In this document: in pieces, positions 51,146 through 59,450 of the stretch | Numbering within the stretch: position 1 is the first letter of the stretch | Layout: every line of letters starts with the position of its first letter | Assembly: GCF_009749385.1 (NCBI RefSeq) | Contig: NZ_WBIN01000008.1 | Span: 186,001-250,000, forward strand | DNA length: 64,000 nucleotides | Direction of reading: 5' to 3' | Origin: Agromyces allii | GTDB taxonomy: Bacteria; Actinomycetota; Actinomycetes; Actinomycetales; Microbacteriaceae | Position numbers and translations under genes: made by a program | Notes under the pieces: model-generated | The model's database searches: none | What the model saw: only the letters and a program-made list of their open reading frames with translations | What the model was told of the DNA's origin: nothing

Positions 51146-52408
51146 CTACGACTCCCCCGCACGGCCACGACCGCGGAGCAGTGATGCGGCCGCCGCGCCC
51201 ACGACGAGCACGGCCGGCATCGACCAGAGCACCGCCTGGTAGTCGGCGAGCACCGGGTCGGCGGGCATCAGCATCGACGGGATCACGGCCAGCAGCCCGC
51301 CGACGAGGAAGCACACCCCGTTCACGATGGCTGCGGCGCTGCCGATGTGACTGCCGTCGACGGACTCCCCCGCGACGGTGAACCCGAGCATCTGCACGCC
51401 CGAGAACAGGCCGACCGCGAACATGAGGGCGATCGCGACGCCGTGCGAATCGACCGGCAGGTAGATCACGAGGGCGATCGCGGCGGCCTGCAGCAGCAGC
51501 CATGCCACGGCGGGCGCCTTGCGGCTGCGCCACCGGTCGGAGACGACGTTCACGAGCGGCGCGCCGACCGCGAGCCCGAGCCACGCGAGCGCGGTGAGCG
51601 CGGTCGCGAAATCGGCCGACGCACCCCTGGCCTCCATGATCCGCGGGCCCCACAGGGTGCCGACGGCCAGCATCGTGCCGAACGCGGCACCGGCGAACAC
51701 GGCCGAGAGCACGACGTCACGCATGCCGAAGCAGTGCCCGAGGTCGCGGAGGATCGCCGTGATCACGTTGATGCGCGGTCGCTCGACCGGGGTCTCCGCG
51801 ACGATCGGATCGCGCACGATCACGGCGAACAGGATCGCGAGCAGCAGGCCGAAGCTCGCGAAGGCGAGGAGCAGCTGCTGCCAGCTGAGCGCGTCGAGCA
51901 GCACGAGGATGACCGGCTGTCCGATCGCGGAGCCGAGGCTCGCCGCCGCCTGCACCAGGCCGAACATCAGCCCGTACCTCGCCGCGGCGAACCACCGGCC
52001 GCCGATGTACCCGGCACCGACGAAGCCGAACGACGCTCCGACCGCGAGCACCGCCTGCGCCAGAGCGAGGGTCGCGAAGTCGGTCGTGCCCGCATAGAGG
52101 AACGCGCCGACGGCGACGAGCGCCACGGCGACGGCGAGCAGGGGCCGGCTGCCGAAGCGGTCGAGGAGCGCGCCCGAGAAGAACTGCACGAGCGCGAACA
52201 CCCAGGTGTAGATGGAGGCGGCCAGGCCGATCTGCGCCAGCGTGAGGCCCGCCGACTCCTGGATCGCCGGCGAGACCACGGCGTATCCGGTCTGGATCGC
52301 GAACAGCCACACCACGAACGTCGTCGCGAGCACCCAGACGAGCCAGGCCTCGGGGCCGCCGATGCGACTGAGGCGAGGTGCCCGGGCCTGCGCGACCGGA
52401 TCGCTCAT
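51146..52408 (-). CDS. MFS transporter
   Basis: A 420-residue 12-helix major facilitator. ALLDRFGSRPLLAVAVAL is motif A after helix 2, and the second half repeats the fold. The opening AWLVWVLATTFVVWLFAIQTG resembles carboxylate/nitrate-type MFS families rather than drug pumps, but no substrate is identifiable. The start at 52408 is the first ATG after a short gap; no clear ribosome site is seen. It converges with the PLP-enzyme gene across 30 bp. Confidence 0.85.
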   Translation of the reverse strand: MSDPVAQARAPRLSRIGGPEAWLVWVLATTFVVWLFAIQTGYAVVSPAIQESAGLTLAQIGLAASIYTWVFALVQFFSGALLDRFGSRPLLAVAVALVAVGAFLYAGTTDFATLALAQAVLAVGASFGFVGAGYIGGRWFAAARYGLMFGLVQAAASLGSAIGQPVILVLLDALSWQQLLLAFASFGLLLAILFAVIVRDPIVAETPVERPRINVITAILRDLGHCFGMRDVVLSAVFAGAAFGTMLAVGTLWGPRIMEARGASADFATALTALAWLGLAVGAPLVNVVSDRWRSRKAPAVAWLLLQAAAIALVIYLPVDSHGVAIALMFAVGLFSGVQMLGFTVAGESVDGSHIGSAAAIVNGVCFLVGGLLAVIPSMLMPADPVLADYQAVLWSMPAVLVVGAAAASLLRGRGRAGES

Positions 52409-52470
52409 GCACGTATCAAACACCCTCGACGGCCCGGCCGACCGGAGACGCGGCGAGGTGCCCGGCCGAC

Positions 52471-53328
52471 TCAGCGCGCGAGCAGCCAGTCGAGCGCATC
52501 GGGCACGACGTCGAGCACCGAGACGTGCCCGTCGTCGAGGCGCATCCACAGGGTCGCGTCGGGCAGGTGCGCGAGCATCCACGACGCGTGGGTCCGCGGC
52601 ACCACGCGGTCGCCCTCGCCCTGCACGACGAGCACGGGCACGCGCACGTCGGCGAGCTCGAATCCCCATGGCCTCGCGAAGGCGACGTCGTCGTCGATGA
52701 GGCCGTCGTCGCCCCACTCGGCGGCGCGCGCGACATCCGCCCCGAGATCCGACCACGCGCCGTCGAGCGCCGCGAAGTCGACGGGCAGGAACTGCTCGGG
52801 GTCGAACTCGTCGGTCTGCGCGAAGCGCTCCCGTGCGGCGCGGCCCTCGCGTGCGGCGTGCAGCGCTCCGGGCGCGCGCATGCCCGCGAACCAGTCGAAG
52901 CGGTCGGTGAACGGCGCGATGCCGGCGAGGGTCGCGACGCCGAGCACGCGATCCGGATGCCGCGCCGCGCCCGCGAGCGCATGGGGCCCGCCGCCCGACG
53001 CGCCCATCGCGTGGAACGTGTCGACGCCGAACGCGTCGGCCACCGCCACGGCATCGTCGGCCGCCGAGACGACGTCGCGGCCGGGCCGCGGCGACGAGCC
53101 TCCGTACGAGGGTCGGGCGTACGAGATCACGCGGATGCCGCGCGCGGCCGCCGCGGCGACCACGGGCGCGAGCGGGGCCCCGGTCTGCGGCGAGCCGTGG
53201 TGCCACATGAGCACCGGGCCGCCCGCGGCATCCGCTCGCCCGTCGGAACCGCCGGGCGCGACCCCGCCCGTGTCGTGGGCGCGCAGCACGCGGCCGTCGG
53301 GCAGGTTCACGTCGATCGAGGTCGGCAC
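52471..53328 (-). CDS. Alpha/beta hydrolase
   Basis: A 285-residue cytoplasmic hydrolase. The oxyanion-hole HG is in MWHHGSPQTG; the nucleophile Ser is in AMGASGGGPHAL; the acid Asp is in GEGDRVVP; the base His is in DDGHVSV. The substrate class is unknown. GTG 53328 is 6 nt after TATGCT (53335-53340), so it is probably leaderless; the long upstream frame is antisense to the neighbour. It starts only 24 bp from the divergent EI24 gene and shares overlapping promoter DNA with it. Confidence 0.85.
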   Translation of the reverse strand: MPTSIDVNLPDGRVLRAHDTGGVAPGGSDGRADAAGGPVLMWHHGSPQTGAPLAPVVAAAAARGIRVISYARPSYGGSSPRPGRDVVSAADDAVAVADAFGVDTFHAMGASGGGPHALAGAARHPDRVLGVATLAGIAPFTDRFDWFAGMRAPGALHAAREGRAARERFAQTDEFDPEQFLPVDFAALDGAWSDLGADVARAAEWGDDGLIDDDVAFARPWGFELADVRVPVLVVQGEGDRVVPRTHASWMLAHLPDATLWMRLDDGHVSVLDVVPDALDWLLAR

Positions 53329-53334
53329 CGGGCC

Positions 53335-53344
53335 AGCATAGGCT
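53335..53344. promoter_or_regulatory. Back-to-back overlapping -10 elements of two divergent leaderless genes
   Basis: AGCATAGGCT contains TAGGCT (53339-53344, plus) and, on the minus strand, TATGCT (53335-53340). They share two base pairs and drive genes whose start codons are 24 bp apart. Each -35 region must lie inside the other gene. Confidence 0.65.
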
Positions 53345-53352
53345 GATCGACG

Positions 53353-54120
53353 ATGATCGAACGGTTCCTGCTCGGGGTGCGCACGCTGCTGCGCGGCTTC
53401 GGATTCTGGCGCCGGCAGCCCGGTGCGATGCTGCTCGGGCTCGTGCCCGCCGCGATCGTCTGGGTCGTCGTGCTCATCGGGCTCGTGGCGCTCGGCGTGA
53501 GCCTGCCGAGCATCACCGTGTGGGCGACGCCGTTCGCCGCCGGATGGGTCGAGCCGTGGGCCTCGCTCACGCGCACGGCCATCGGCGCCCTGCTGCTCGG
53601 CGGCGCGATCGTGCTCGCCGCCGTGACCTTCACGGGGCTCACCCTGCTCGTCGGCGACCCGTTCTACGAGCGCATCTGGTTGGCCGTCGAGCAGGACCTG
53701 GGCGGCGAACCCACGGGCCGCGGCATCGGGTTCTGGCGTTCGGCCGGCGATGCGGTCGCGTTCATCGCGCTCGGCGTGCTCGTGTCGATCGGGGTGGGCC
53801 TCAGCGGCTTCATCCCCGTCATCGGCGGCGTGCTCGCGCCCGTGCTCGGCGTGGTGCTCTCGGGGCGTCTGCTCGCTTGGGAGCTCACCGGCCGCGCGTT
53901 CGAGTCGCGCGGCATCCCCGCCGACGAGCGCCGGGCGCTGCTGCGCTCGCACCGCGCGCGCCTGCTCGGTTTCGGCGTGGCCACCCAGCTCTGCTTCATG
54001 GTGCCGCTCGGCGCGGTCTTCACGATGCCCGCGGCCGTCGCCGGAGCCACGATGCTCGCACGCGGCGTGCTCGACGACGCGGCGGCGACGGCCGCGGCTG
54101 CGCATCCGCCGGTCGAGTAG
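53353..54120 (+). CDS. EI24 domain (CysZ-like) membrane protein
   Basis: A 255-residue membrane protein with four main hydrophobic helices and the EI24/CysZ pattern: N-terminal LLRGFGFWRRQP, LLVGDPFYERIWLAVEQDLGG between helices, and a long C-terminal hydrophobic pair with AWELTGRAFESRG. CysZ supports sulfate uptake in proteobacteria; actinobacterial members are unassigned. ATG 53353 lies 8 nt after TAGGCT. The final codons Pro-Val-Glu-stop are formed by a repeat arm shared with the convergent methyltransferase gene. Confidence 0.83.
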   Translation: MIERFLLGVRTLLRGFGFWRRQPGAMLLGLVPAAIVWVVVLIGLVALGVSLPSITVWATPFAAGWVEPWASLTRTAIGALLLGGAIVLAAVTFTGLTLLVGDPFYERIWLAVEQDLGGEPTGRGIGFWRSAGDAVAFIALGVLVSIGVGLSGFIPVIGGVLAPVLGVVLSGRLLAWELTGRAFESRGIPADERRALLRSHRARLLGFGVATQLCFMVPLGAVFTMPAAVAGATMLARGVLDDAAATAAAAHPPVE

Positions 54121-54197
54121 CGAAGCGTATCGAGACCAGCCGCCTTCGCCCGCACGATGAGCCTCGAGACGGTGCCGGGGCGCCTACTCGACCGGCG
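54107..54197. terminator. Inverted REP-like arms supplying both convergent stop codons
   Basis: CGCCGGTCGAGTAG (54107-54120) and CTACTCGACCGGCG (54184-54197) are perfect 14-bp reverse complements. Each contains the TAG stop of the gene it ends (EI24 on plus, methyltransferase on minus), so both proteins finish Pro-Val-Glu. Inside, GCGAAGCGTATCGAGACC and CTCGAGAC belong to the GGTCGAG...CGAGACC repeat type I associate with related actinobacteria. It probably serves as a bidirectional terminator. Confidence 0.75.
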
Positions 54198-54774
54198 AGG
54201 GCGCGACGCCCTCGTAGAGCAGCACGGGCACCGGACCGAACGGTATCGAGCGCACGCGAAGGCGACGCACCTCGACGCCGGTGAACCCGGCCGCCTCGAG
54301 CTCGGGCTCGGGGTCGCGGTTCCAGTGGCATCCGTGATCGAGCCACGTCGTCACGGGCGTCGCCACGTTCTGCACGAGGCGCTTGAGCGTGCCGCGCGGG
54401 GCCGCGACGTGATCGACGAACACGACCCGGCCGCCCGGCACCAGCACGCGGCGAACCTCGGCGACGGCGGCCGCGACATCCGTCACCGAGCAGAGCACGT
54501 AGGTGCCGACGACCGCGTCGACCGAGCCGTCGGGCAGCGGGATGCGCTCGGCCGTCGCATCGAGCGGGGTCGTCGTGTGACGCCACTCGCGCGCCCGCTG
54601 CGCCAGCTCGGCGCGACGCCCGGCGTCGGGCTCGAGACCGGTCCACGAGACCTCGGGATGGAATGCGCCGAAGTTCTCGCCGTCGCCCGCGCCGATCTCG
54701 AGCACGCGGCCGCGCACGCGACCGATGAGCTCGCGCTCGAGGTCGTCGAGGTCGTCGTTGCTGATGGGCTCCAC
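54184..54774 (-). CDS. SAM-dependent methyltransferase (UbiE/Methyltransf_11 type)
   Basis: A 196-residue class-I methyltransferase. SAM motif I is VLEIGAGDGENF, followed by GLEPD, motif II-like LPDGSVDAVVGTYVLC and motif III RVLVPGGRVVFVDH. The substrate is probably a lipid or quinone-like small molecule (family level). I chose GTG 54774, 7 nt after TATCGT (54782-54787), consistent with a leaderless mRNA; GTG 54783 is the alternative. The C-terminus PVE comes from the repeat arm shared with the EI24 gene. Confidence 0.85.
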   Translation of the reverse strand: MEPISNDDLDDLERELIGRVRGRVLEIGAGDGENFGAFHPEVSWTGLEPDAGRRAELAQRAREWRHTTTPLDATAERIPLPDGSVDAVVGTYVLCSVTDVAAAVAEVRRVLVPGGRVVFVDHVAAPRGTLKRLVQNVATPVTTWLDHGCHWNRDPEPELEAAGFTGVEVRRLRVRSIPFGPVPVLLYEGVAPSPVE

Positions 54775-54860
54775 GTGCGGCACGATACCCGCACGCACCG
54801 ACGGCGGCACCGAGACCGGCGCCTGCACCGGTGCCCAGGCCGACGGCCAGGGCGAACGCC

Positions 54861-55802
54861 TCAGCCGCGGACCGTGCCGCCCTTGGCTGCGATGCGCTTC
54901 AGGAGCGGCGGCTTCGCGAGCACCCAGGCGACCGCCATCACGATGACCGAGAACGCGAACACCGCGAACCCGAGCCAGTCGTCGGCGTCGCGGGCGGTGT
55001 ACATCTGGTTGAGCTTGCGCACGGCTCCGGTGGTGAGCACGAGCACGACGTGCACGAACACGAACCCGAGGAAGAAGATCATCGTCGGGTAGTGCAGGCG
55101 GCGCGCCAGCTTCTCGGGGAACGCCCGCACGAGCGCCCCCTCCGGCGGCCAGACCGACGAGAGGCGCAGGCCCGTGAGGATCGCGAGCGGCGACGCGATG
55201 AACACGATCGCGAAGTACGCGATCTGCTGGAGCGAGTTGTAGACGACCCAGGAGTTCTCGGTCGGCCAGTCGAGCGACGCGTACTGCAGTGCGGCCGAGA
55301 TCGCGTTCGGCACGACCGCCCAGTCGGTGGGCACGATGCGCAGCCACTGGCCGGTCGCGAAGAGCAGCACGACGTAGACGACGCCGTTCAGCACCCAGAG
55401 CGCGTCGAGCCAGAGGTGGAACCAGAGGAAGATGCCGAGGCGGCGCGGCGCGCGCTTCGTGCGCGGCCAGCGCGTGTTGTCACGCGTGAAGAACCCGGGA
55501 GGCCGCTGCTTCGAGCGGAGCTGGAACCCCGTGCGCACGACGAGCAGGAGGAAGAACGAGTTCAGGAAGTGCTGCCAGCCGAGCCAGGCCGGGATGCCGA
55601 CGGGCGTGCCCGCGGGCGGTTCGACGATGCCCGGGTAGGTCTCGATGAAGTCTGCACCGCCGGGCGTGCCGCGCAGCCAGCGCGCGACGAGCACGACGAC
55701 GACCACGGCGGCCACCGAGATCAGCGCGGTCCAGCCGACGAGGCGTCGTCGTTCGCGCACCCAGTCCGCGACGCGGGAGGCCTTCGAGGTGGTCTCGGTC
55801 AT
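54861..55802 (-). CDS. Cytochrome b561/b6-like membrane protein
   Basis: A 313-residue membrane protein with about six helices and histidines placed as haem ligands: GWQHFLNSFFL, FLWFHLWLDALW, RRLHYPTM and FVHVVLV. It matches the cytochrome b/b6 (formate-dehydrogenase gamma or molybdopterin-oxidoreductase anchor) class, which passes electrons through the membrane. No partner oxidoreductase is adjacent, which is unusual. The ATG at 55802 has GGAAGGA some 14 nt upstream, rather far. Haem binding is inferred from residue pattern. Confidence 0.78.
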   Translation of the reverse strand: MTETTSKASRVADWVRERRRLVGWTALISVAAVVVVVLVARWLRGTPGGADFIETYPGIVEPPAGTPVGIPAWLGWQHFLNSFFLLLVVRTGFQLRSKQRPPGFFTRDNTRWPRTKRAPRRLGIFLWFHLWLDALWVLNGVVYVVLLFATGQWLRIVPTDWAVVPNAISAALQYASLDWPTENSWVVYNSLQQIAYFAIVFIASPLAILTGLRLSSVWPPEGALVRAFPEKLARRLHYPTMIFFLGFVFVHVVLVLTTGAVRKLNQMYTARDADDWLGFAVFAFSVIVMAVAWVLAKPPLLKRIAAKGGTVRG

Positions 55803-55908
55803 CGCGCGGTGGAGTCCTTCCGAAGGGGTGGGATGCCTCGACGATAGCGCCGCGACCTGAGCGGCGCGAAGTCGACGCGAAACAGGGTGCCACAGATCAG
55901 GAGCGCGT

Positions 55909-56490
55909 TCAGGCCGCGAGCCCCGCGGCCTGTCGCGCCGCGCCGACGAAGGCGGGACGCACGCGCTCCCAGCCGTCGAGGTAGCCGCCCACCATGGCGG
56001 CGTCGCGGAGCAGCACGAGCTGGCCGGCCGCGACCTCGGGGTCGCTCGAGCCGGCGCCGGTGAGCAGCGCCTCGAGCGTGCCCCTGAACCAGGCGCGGTG
56101 CTCCCCCACGGCGACGCGCACGCCGCTGTCGGCCTCGGGGTACTCGGCGGCCGCGTTGATGAAGGGGCAGCCGCGCGTGTGCAGTCTGGCGACGTCGTCG
56201 GCCAGGCCCTCGATCACGAGTTCGAGGAGCTGCCCGGGGTCGTCGGTCGCCTCGCCCGCGCGGTCGAACGCGTCTCGGATCGTCGCGTCCTCAACCCCGA
56301 GGTAGGCCTCGACGAGGTCCTCCTTGCTCGGGAAGTGCCGGTAGAACGTGGCGCGCGTGACGCCGGCCTCGCCGATGATGCGGTCGACGCCGACGGCGTG
56401 GATGCCCTCGCGGTAGAAGAGCTCGGAGGCAGTGGCGAGCAGCTTCTCGCGGGCGACGGAGGTGCCGGTAGCGGTCGTTCGTATTGCCAT
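55909..56490 (-). CDS. TetR family repressor of the adjacent hydrolase
   Basis: A 193-residue TetR protein. The helix-turn-helix spans residues about 13-58 (AREKLLATASELFYREG through TRATFYRHFPSKEDLV); the C-terminal domain has the RGCPFINAAAEYP motif of the TetR_C_47-like/YcdC-related group. ATG 56490 is 7 nt after TATCAT (56498-56503), a leaderless layout. ATCGTTCTA half-sites lie on both sides of the divergent intergenic region, so it should repress itself and the alpha/beta hydrolase at 56625. Confidence 0.87.
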   Translation of the reverse strand: MAIRTTATGTSVAREKLLATASELFYREGIHAVGVDRIIGEAGVTRATFYRHFPSKEDLVEAYLGVEDATIRDAFDRAGEATDDPGQLLELVIEGLADDVARLHTRGCPFINAAAEYPEADSGVRVAVGEHRAWFRGTLEALLTGAGSSDPEVAAGQLVLLRDAAMVGGYLDGWERVRPAFVGAARQAAGLAA

Positions 56491-56501
56491 GTTGTAAATG
56501 A

Positions 56502-56510
56502 TAGAACGAT
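56502..56510. promoter_or_regulatory. TetR half-site near its own promoter
   Basis: TAGAACGAT, the reverse complement of the ATCGTTCTA core in the 56568-56589 operator, directly upstream of the TetR -10 hexamer. Confidence 0.5.
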
Positions 56511-56524
56511 CTTTCTCTTTTTGC

Positions 56525-56554
56525 TTGACACGGGCTGTGAATCTGGTCTACCTT
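56525..56554 (+). promoter_or_regulatory. Promoter of the alpha/beta hydrolase
   Basis: TTGACA, an 18-bp spacer and TACCTT. The -35 is a perfect consensus hexamer. Transcription should start near 56561, just before the operator. Confidence 0.7.
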
Positions 56555-56567
56555 GAGATCCATCAAG

Positions 56568-56589
56568 AAGTAGACCAATCGTTCTACTT
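56568..56589. promoter_or_regulatory. TetR operator before the alpha/beta hydrolase
   Basis: AAGTAGACC-AATC-GTTCTACTT has 9-bp arms with one mismatch, placed just after the predicted transcription start. It shares ATCGTTCTA with the half-site at 56502-56510. Confidence 0.65.
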
Positions 56590-56624
56590 ACATCGCAGTC
56601 AGTTCGAATTCAGGAGAAGGCATC

Positions 56625-57455
56625 ATGACCACCACCGACAAAACCCCGATCGTCCTCGTCCACGGCCTCTGGATGACCCCCAAGAGCTGGGACACCTGGG
56701 CCGAGTACTTCGAAGCCCGCGGTCACCGCGTGATCCGCCCGGGATGGCCCGGCATCGACGACCGCGACGTCGCCGACATCCGCTCGAACCCCGACGCGCT
56801 GAAGGGCATCGGCCTGTTCGAGATCGCCGACCACTACGAGCGCATCATCCGCGAACTGCCCGTCAAGCCGATCATCATGGGCCACTCGTTCGGCGGCGTG
56901 CTCATCCAGATGCTCGCCGACCGCGACCTCGGCTCCGCCTACGTCGCCGTCACGCCCGGCCAGACCGCCGGCATCACGACGCTGCCGCCGTCGACGCTCC
57001 GCACCGGCTTCCCGATCCTCTCCAACCCGTTCGGCAAGAACGGCGCCAAGCCGATCTCGAAGGCCCACTTCCACTTCACGTTCGGCAACGACCTCAGCCG
57101 CGAGGCGTCCGACGCGCTCTGGGAGCAGTACGCCGTGAACTCCTACAACCGGGTGTTCTTCGAGGGCGTCGCGGCCGCGTTCAACGAGAAGGGCGGCGTC
57201 ACGCACGTGAACTACGGCAAGACCGACCGCGCTCCCCTGCTCATCATCACGGGCGAGATCGACCACGTCGTGCCGCCGGCCATCGGCAAGGCGATCCTCA
57301 AGAAGTACCGCGACTCGGGCAGCCCCTCGCTCGTCGAGTACAAGGAGTACGCCGGCCGCACCCACCGCATCGTCAGCCAGGACGGCTGGCAGGAGGTCGC
57401 CGCAGACGCCCTCGCCTGGGCCGAGGCGCACGACACCAACGCCGCCACCGTGTGA
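56625..57455 (+). CDS. Alpha/beta hydrolase under TetR control
   Basis: A 276-residue cytoplasmic hydrolase. HG in IVLVHGLWMTPKSW forms the oxyanion hole; nucleophile Ser in IIMGHSFGGVLI; acid Asp in TGEIDHVVPP; base His in GRTHRIV. It resembles non-haem chloroperoxidase/esterase-like hydrolases often induced by xenobiotics. ATG 56625 follows AGGAGAAGG. The consensus promoter, operator and divergent TetR gene make this a self-contained inducible detoxification unit (inference). Confidence 0.88.
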   Translation: MTTTDKTPIVLVHGLWMTPKSWDTWAEYFEARGHRVIRPGWPGIDDRDVADIRSNPDALKGIGLFEIADHYERIIRELPVKPIIMGHSFGGVLIQMLADRDLGSAYVAVTPGQTAGITTLPPSTLRTGFPILSNPFGKNGAKPISKAHFHFTFGNDLSREASDALWEQYAVNSYNRVFFEGVAAAFNEKGGVTHVNYGKTDRAPLLIITGEIDHVVPPAIGKAILKKYRDSGSPSLVEYKEYAGRTHRIVSQDGWQEVAADALAWAEAHDTNAATV

Positions 57456-57491
57456 GCGGATGCCGCGTCGCACCGCTCGCACCGAACCACA

Positions 57492-57526
57492 CGATGCCCG
57501 CACCGGCCGCGCCGGGGCGGGCATCG
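57492..57526. terminator. Hairpin between hydrolase and hypothetical gene
   Basis: CGATGCCCGC and GCGGGCATCG form a perfect 10-bp stem with a 15-nt loop between two convergent genes. Confidence 0.7.
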
Positions 57527-57551
57527 GCGCGTCGCCGGAGATTGCTGGCGC

Positions 57552-58106
57552 TCAGGCGCCCTCGGCCGACTGGTCGGCTGACGGGAGCCCGACCAGGTCG
57601 GGCACCGACATCGGCACGCGCGGCAGCCACGCCTGCACCTCGGGCCACGCCCGCCCCGTCGGCAGCCGCCGCAGCAGGGCGGCGAGCGAGGCATCGGCCG
57701 ACGGCCACGGGATGACCCGGGTCGGCGACTCCGCGGCGAGCACGCCCAACCACCAGTGCTTCCACGTCACGGGCAGCACCTCGGGGTGCAGCACCACGTA
57801 GTAGTCGGGCACGCTGATCTCACGCCGGCCCGCGGCATCCATCGCCCGTTCGATCTCGAGCTCGAGCACGCCGAACGTCGACTGGTCGTCGAAGAACTCG
57901 ACCCACGCCGCGGCGACATGGCCGAGCGGATCGTGGTCGTGCACCACGTACGGCGCCGACGTCGACGCCGACCAGCGGGCGACCTCGTCATCGGTCGCAT
58001 CGGCCAGGCTCGCGGCCTGCACGTTCGCGAACCGCTCGATCGAGCGGATGGCCTGCGACGCCTCGTCGCCGACCACGACCAGGGTCGTGCTGCCCGGTGG
58101 CTCCAT
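57552..58106 (-). CDS. Hypothetical cytoplasmic protein, 184 aa
   Basis: I do not recognise a family. It has no signal peptide or membrane segment. The sequence has an acidic, Trp-rich middle (YVVHDHDPLGHVAAAWVEFF, PVTWKHWWLGVL) and a proline-containing C-terminus. ATG 58106 is 6 nt after TAGACT (58113-58118), consistent with a leaderless gene. Base composition is like its neighbours, so no sign of recent transfer. Confidence 0.7.
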   Translation of the reverse strand: MEPPGSTTLVVVGDEASQAIRSIERFANVQAASLADATDDEVARWSASTSAPYVVHDHDPLGHVAAAWVEFFDDQSTFGVLELEIERAMDAAGRREISVPDYYVVLHPEVLPVTWKHWWLGVLAAESPTRVIPWPSADASLAALLRRLPTGRAWPEVQAWLPRVPMSVPDLVGLPSADQSAEGA

Positions 58107-58191
58107 TTTCGGAGTCTACGTCTGCGCCCCGGCCGTGACACCACCGGCGCGCGATCCGACTCCGAACCGAAACACGGCCGACGCAGGAGGG

Positions 58192-58803
58192 CTACGCGGC
58201 GCGCTCGGCCTCTGCGGCACGGCGCTCGATCGCGACCGCGGCCTCGAGGTACGGAACGCCGCCGATCGAGCGCACATGCCACGCGGCGTTCGCGTACTGC
58301 ACGACCGAGGACGACAGGTTCTCGAACCGCGGGTAGTGCCGCGGTTCGTGACCGGAGATGGCCGCAAGCGTCTGCCGGATGAACCCGCCATGGGCGACGA
58401 CGAGCACGTGCCGGCCCTCGTGGTCGGCGGCGATGCGGTGCAGCCCGCGCATGCCGCGCGCCGAGACCTCGTGGTCGGGCTCCTTGCCGGGGATCACCCG
58501 GTCGGGCCAGTGCGTCGCGACCTCGCTCCAGCTGATGCCCTCGGCCTCGCCGTACTCCTGCTCGAGCAGTTCGTCGTAGGTGCCCGTGATCGGCAGGTCG
58601 AGCGCGTCGGCGAGGATCTCGGCGGTCTCGCGGGCACGGCCGAGCGGCGAGCTCACGACGGCCTCCCAGTAGCCTCCGGCGTAGGCGGATGCCGCGGCTC
58701 GCGCCTGCGCACGGCCAACGGCGTTCAGCGGGATGTCGGTGCGTCCCTGCAGTCGTCCGGCGAAGTTCCAATCGGTCTGACCGTGGCGGATGAGGGCGAG
58801 CAT
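58192..58803 (-). CDS. Histidine phosphatase family protein (phosphoglycerate-mutase-like)
   Basis: A 203-residue phosphatase with the phosphohistidine motif LIRHGQTDWN (His8), then SSPLGRARETAE, Glu in EQEYGEAEGIS and the second catalytic His in VVAHGGFIR. It removes phosphate from small metabolites; substrate not identifiable. ATG 58803 lies 6 nt after TATGCT (58810-58815), so it is probably leaderless. It stands alone between the hypothetical and the VOC gene. Confidence 0.9.
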   Translation of the reverse strand: MLALIRHGQTDWNFAGRLQGRTDIPLNAVGRAQARAAASAYAGGYWEAVVSSPLGRARETAEILADALDLPITGTYDELLEQEYGEAEGISWSEVATHWPDRVIPGKEPDHEVSARGMRGLHRIAADHEGRHVLVVAHGGFIRQTLAAISGHEPRHYPRFENLSSSVVQYANAAWHVRSIGGVPYLEAAVAIERRAAEAERAA

Positions 58804-58901
58804 CGTTCCAGCATATGAGCGTGCGGCTGAGCGGATCCTGCGCACGGGCGCGCGCCCGGAGGTCGTTGCACGACCGTGACCCGGCTCGCCGAACCGGGTG
58901 C

Positions 58902-59342
58902 TCAGTCGGAGCCGCCGCCCATCGTGTTCGTGCCGTCGGAGAGGATCGGCGAGATGAGCCCGAACACGTTGTGGTCGGGGTCGAGCAGGTAACCGACGCG
59001 TCCGATGCCCTGCATGTCGTCGAGCGGGAGCGCCTCGATCGCGCCGAGCTCGAGGCCCTTCGCGAAGACCGCGTCGATGTCCTCGACGCCGATCACGATG
59101 TCGGCGCCGGTGACGGGTGCGCCCACCTCGGGTTGCGGCCCCATGCGCTGCGTGAGCCCGCCGTTGATGCCGAGGCCCGGTTCGCCGGCGGCGTTGCCGA
59201 TGGCGCCCTCGCCCGTGTCGATCGACCAGTACGGGATGTCGCCGAACTGGGTGAATCGCCACCCGAGCAGTTCGGAGTAGAAGTCGATGAGCTTCTGCGG
59301 CTCCGACGCGTGGATCTCGAAGTGCACGACGAGGCTGGCCAT
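58902..59342 (-). CDS. VOC family protein (glyoxalase/bleomycin-resistance fold)
   Basis: A 146-residue protein of two beta-alpha-beta-beta-beta modules. HFEIHASEPQKLIDFYSELLGW opens module 1 and DIDAVFAKGLELGAIEALPLDD opens module 2, with GYLLDPDHNVFGL at the end; His/Glu positions are compatible with a metal centre. ATG 59342 follows GGGGGAGA. The exact activity is unknown. The upstream part of the open frame is Ala/Gly-rich and lacks a ribosome site. Confidence 0.85.
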   Translation of the reverse strand: MASLVVHFEIHASEPQKLIDFYSELLGWRFTQFGDIPYWSIDTGEGAIGNAAGEPGLGINGGLTQRMGPQPEVGAPVTGADIVIGVEDIDAVFAKGLELGAIEALPLDDMQGIGRVGYLLDPDHNVFGLISPILSDGTNTMGGGSD

Positions 59343-59450
59343 GATCTCCCCCAGTGTCCGGTCGGGCGCGGCCCCCGCCGCCGCCCGATACGCGCAGGGT
59401 ACGCCCGACGCGCCCCGGCGGCCACCCGCCGCGGCGGCCACCCGCTGCGG

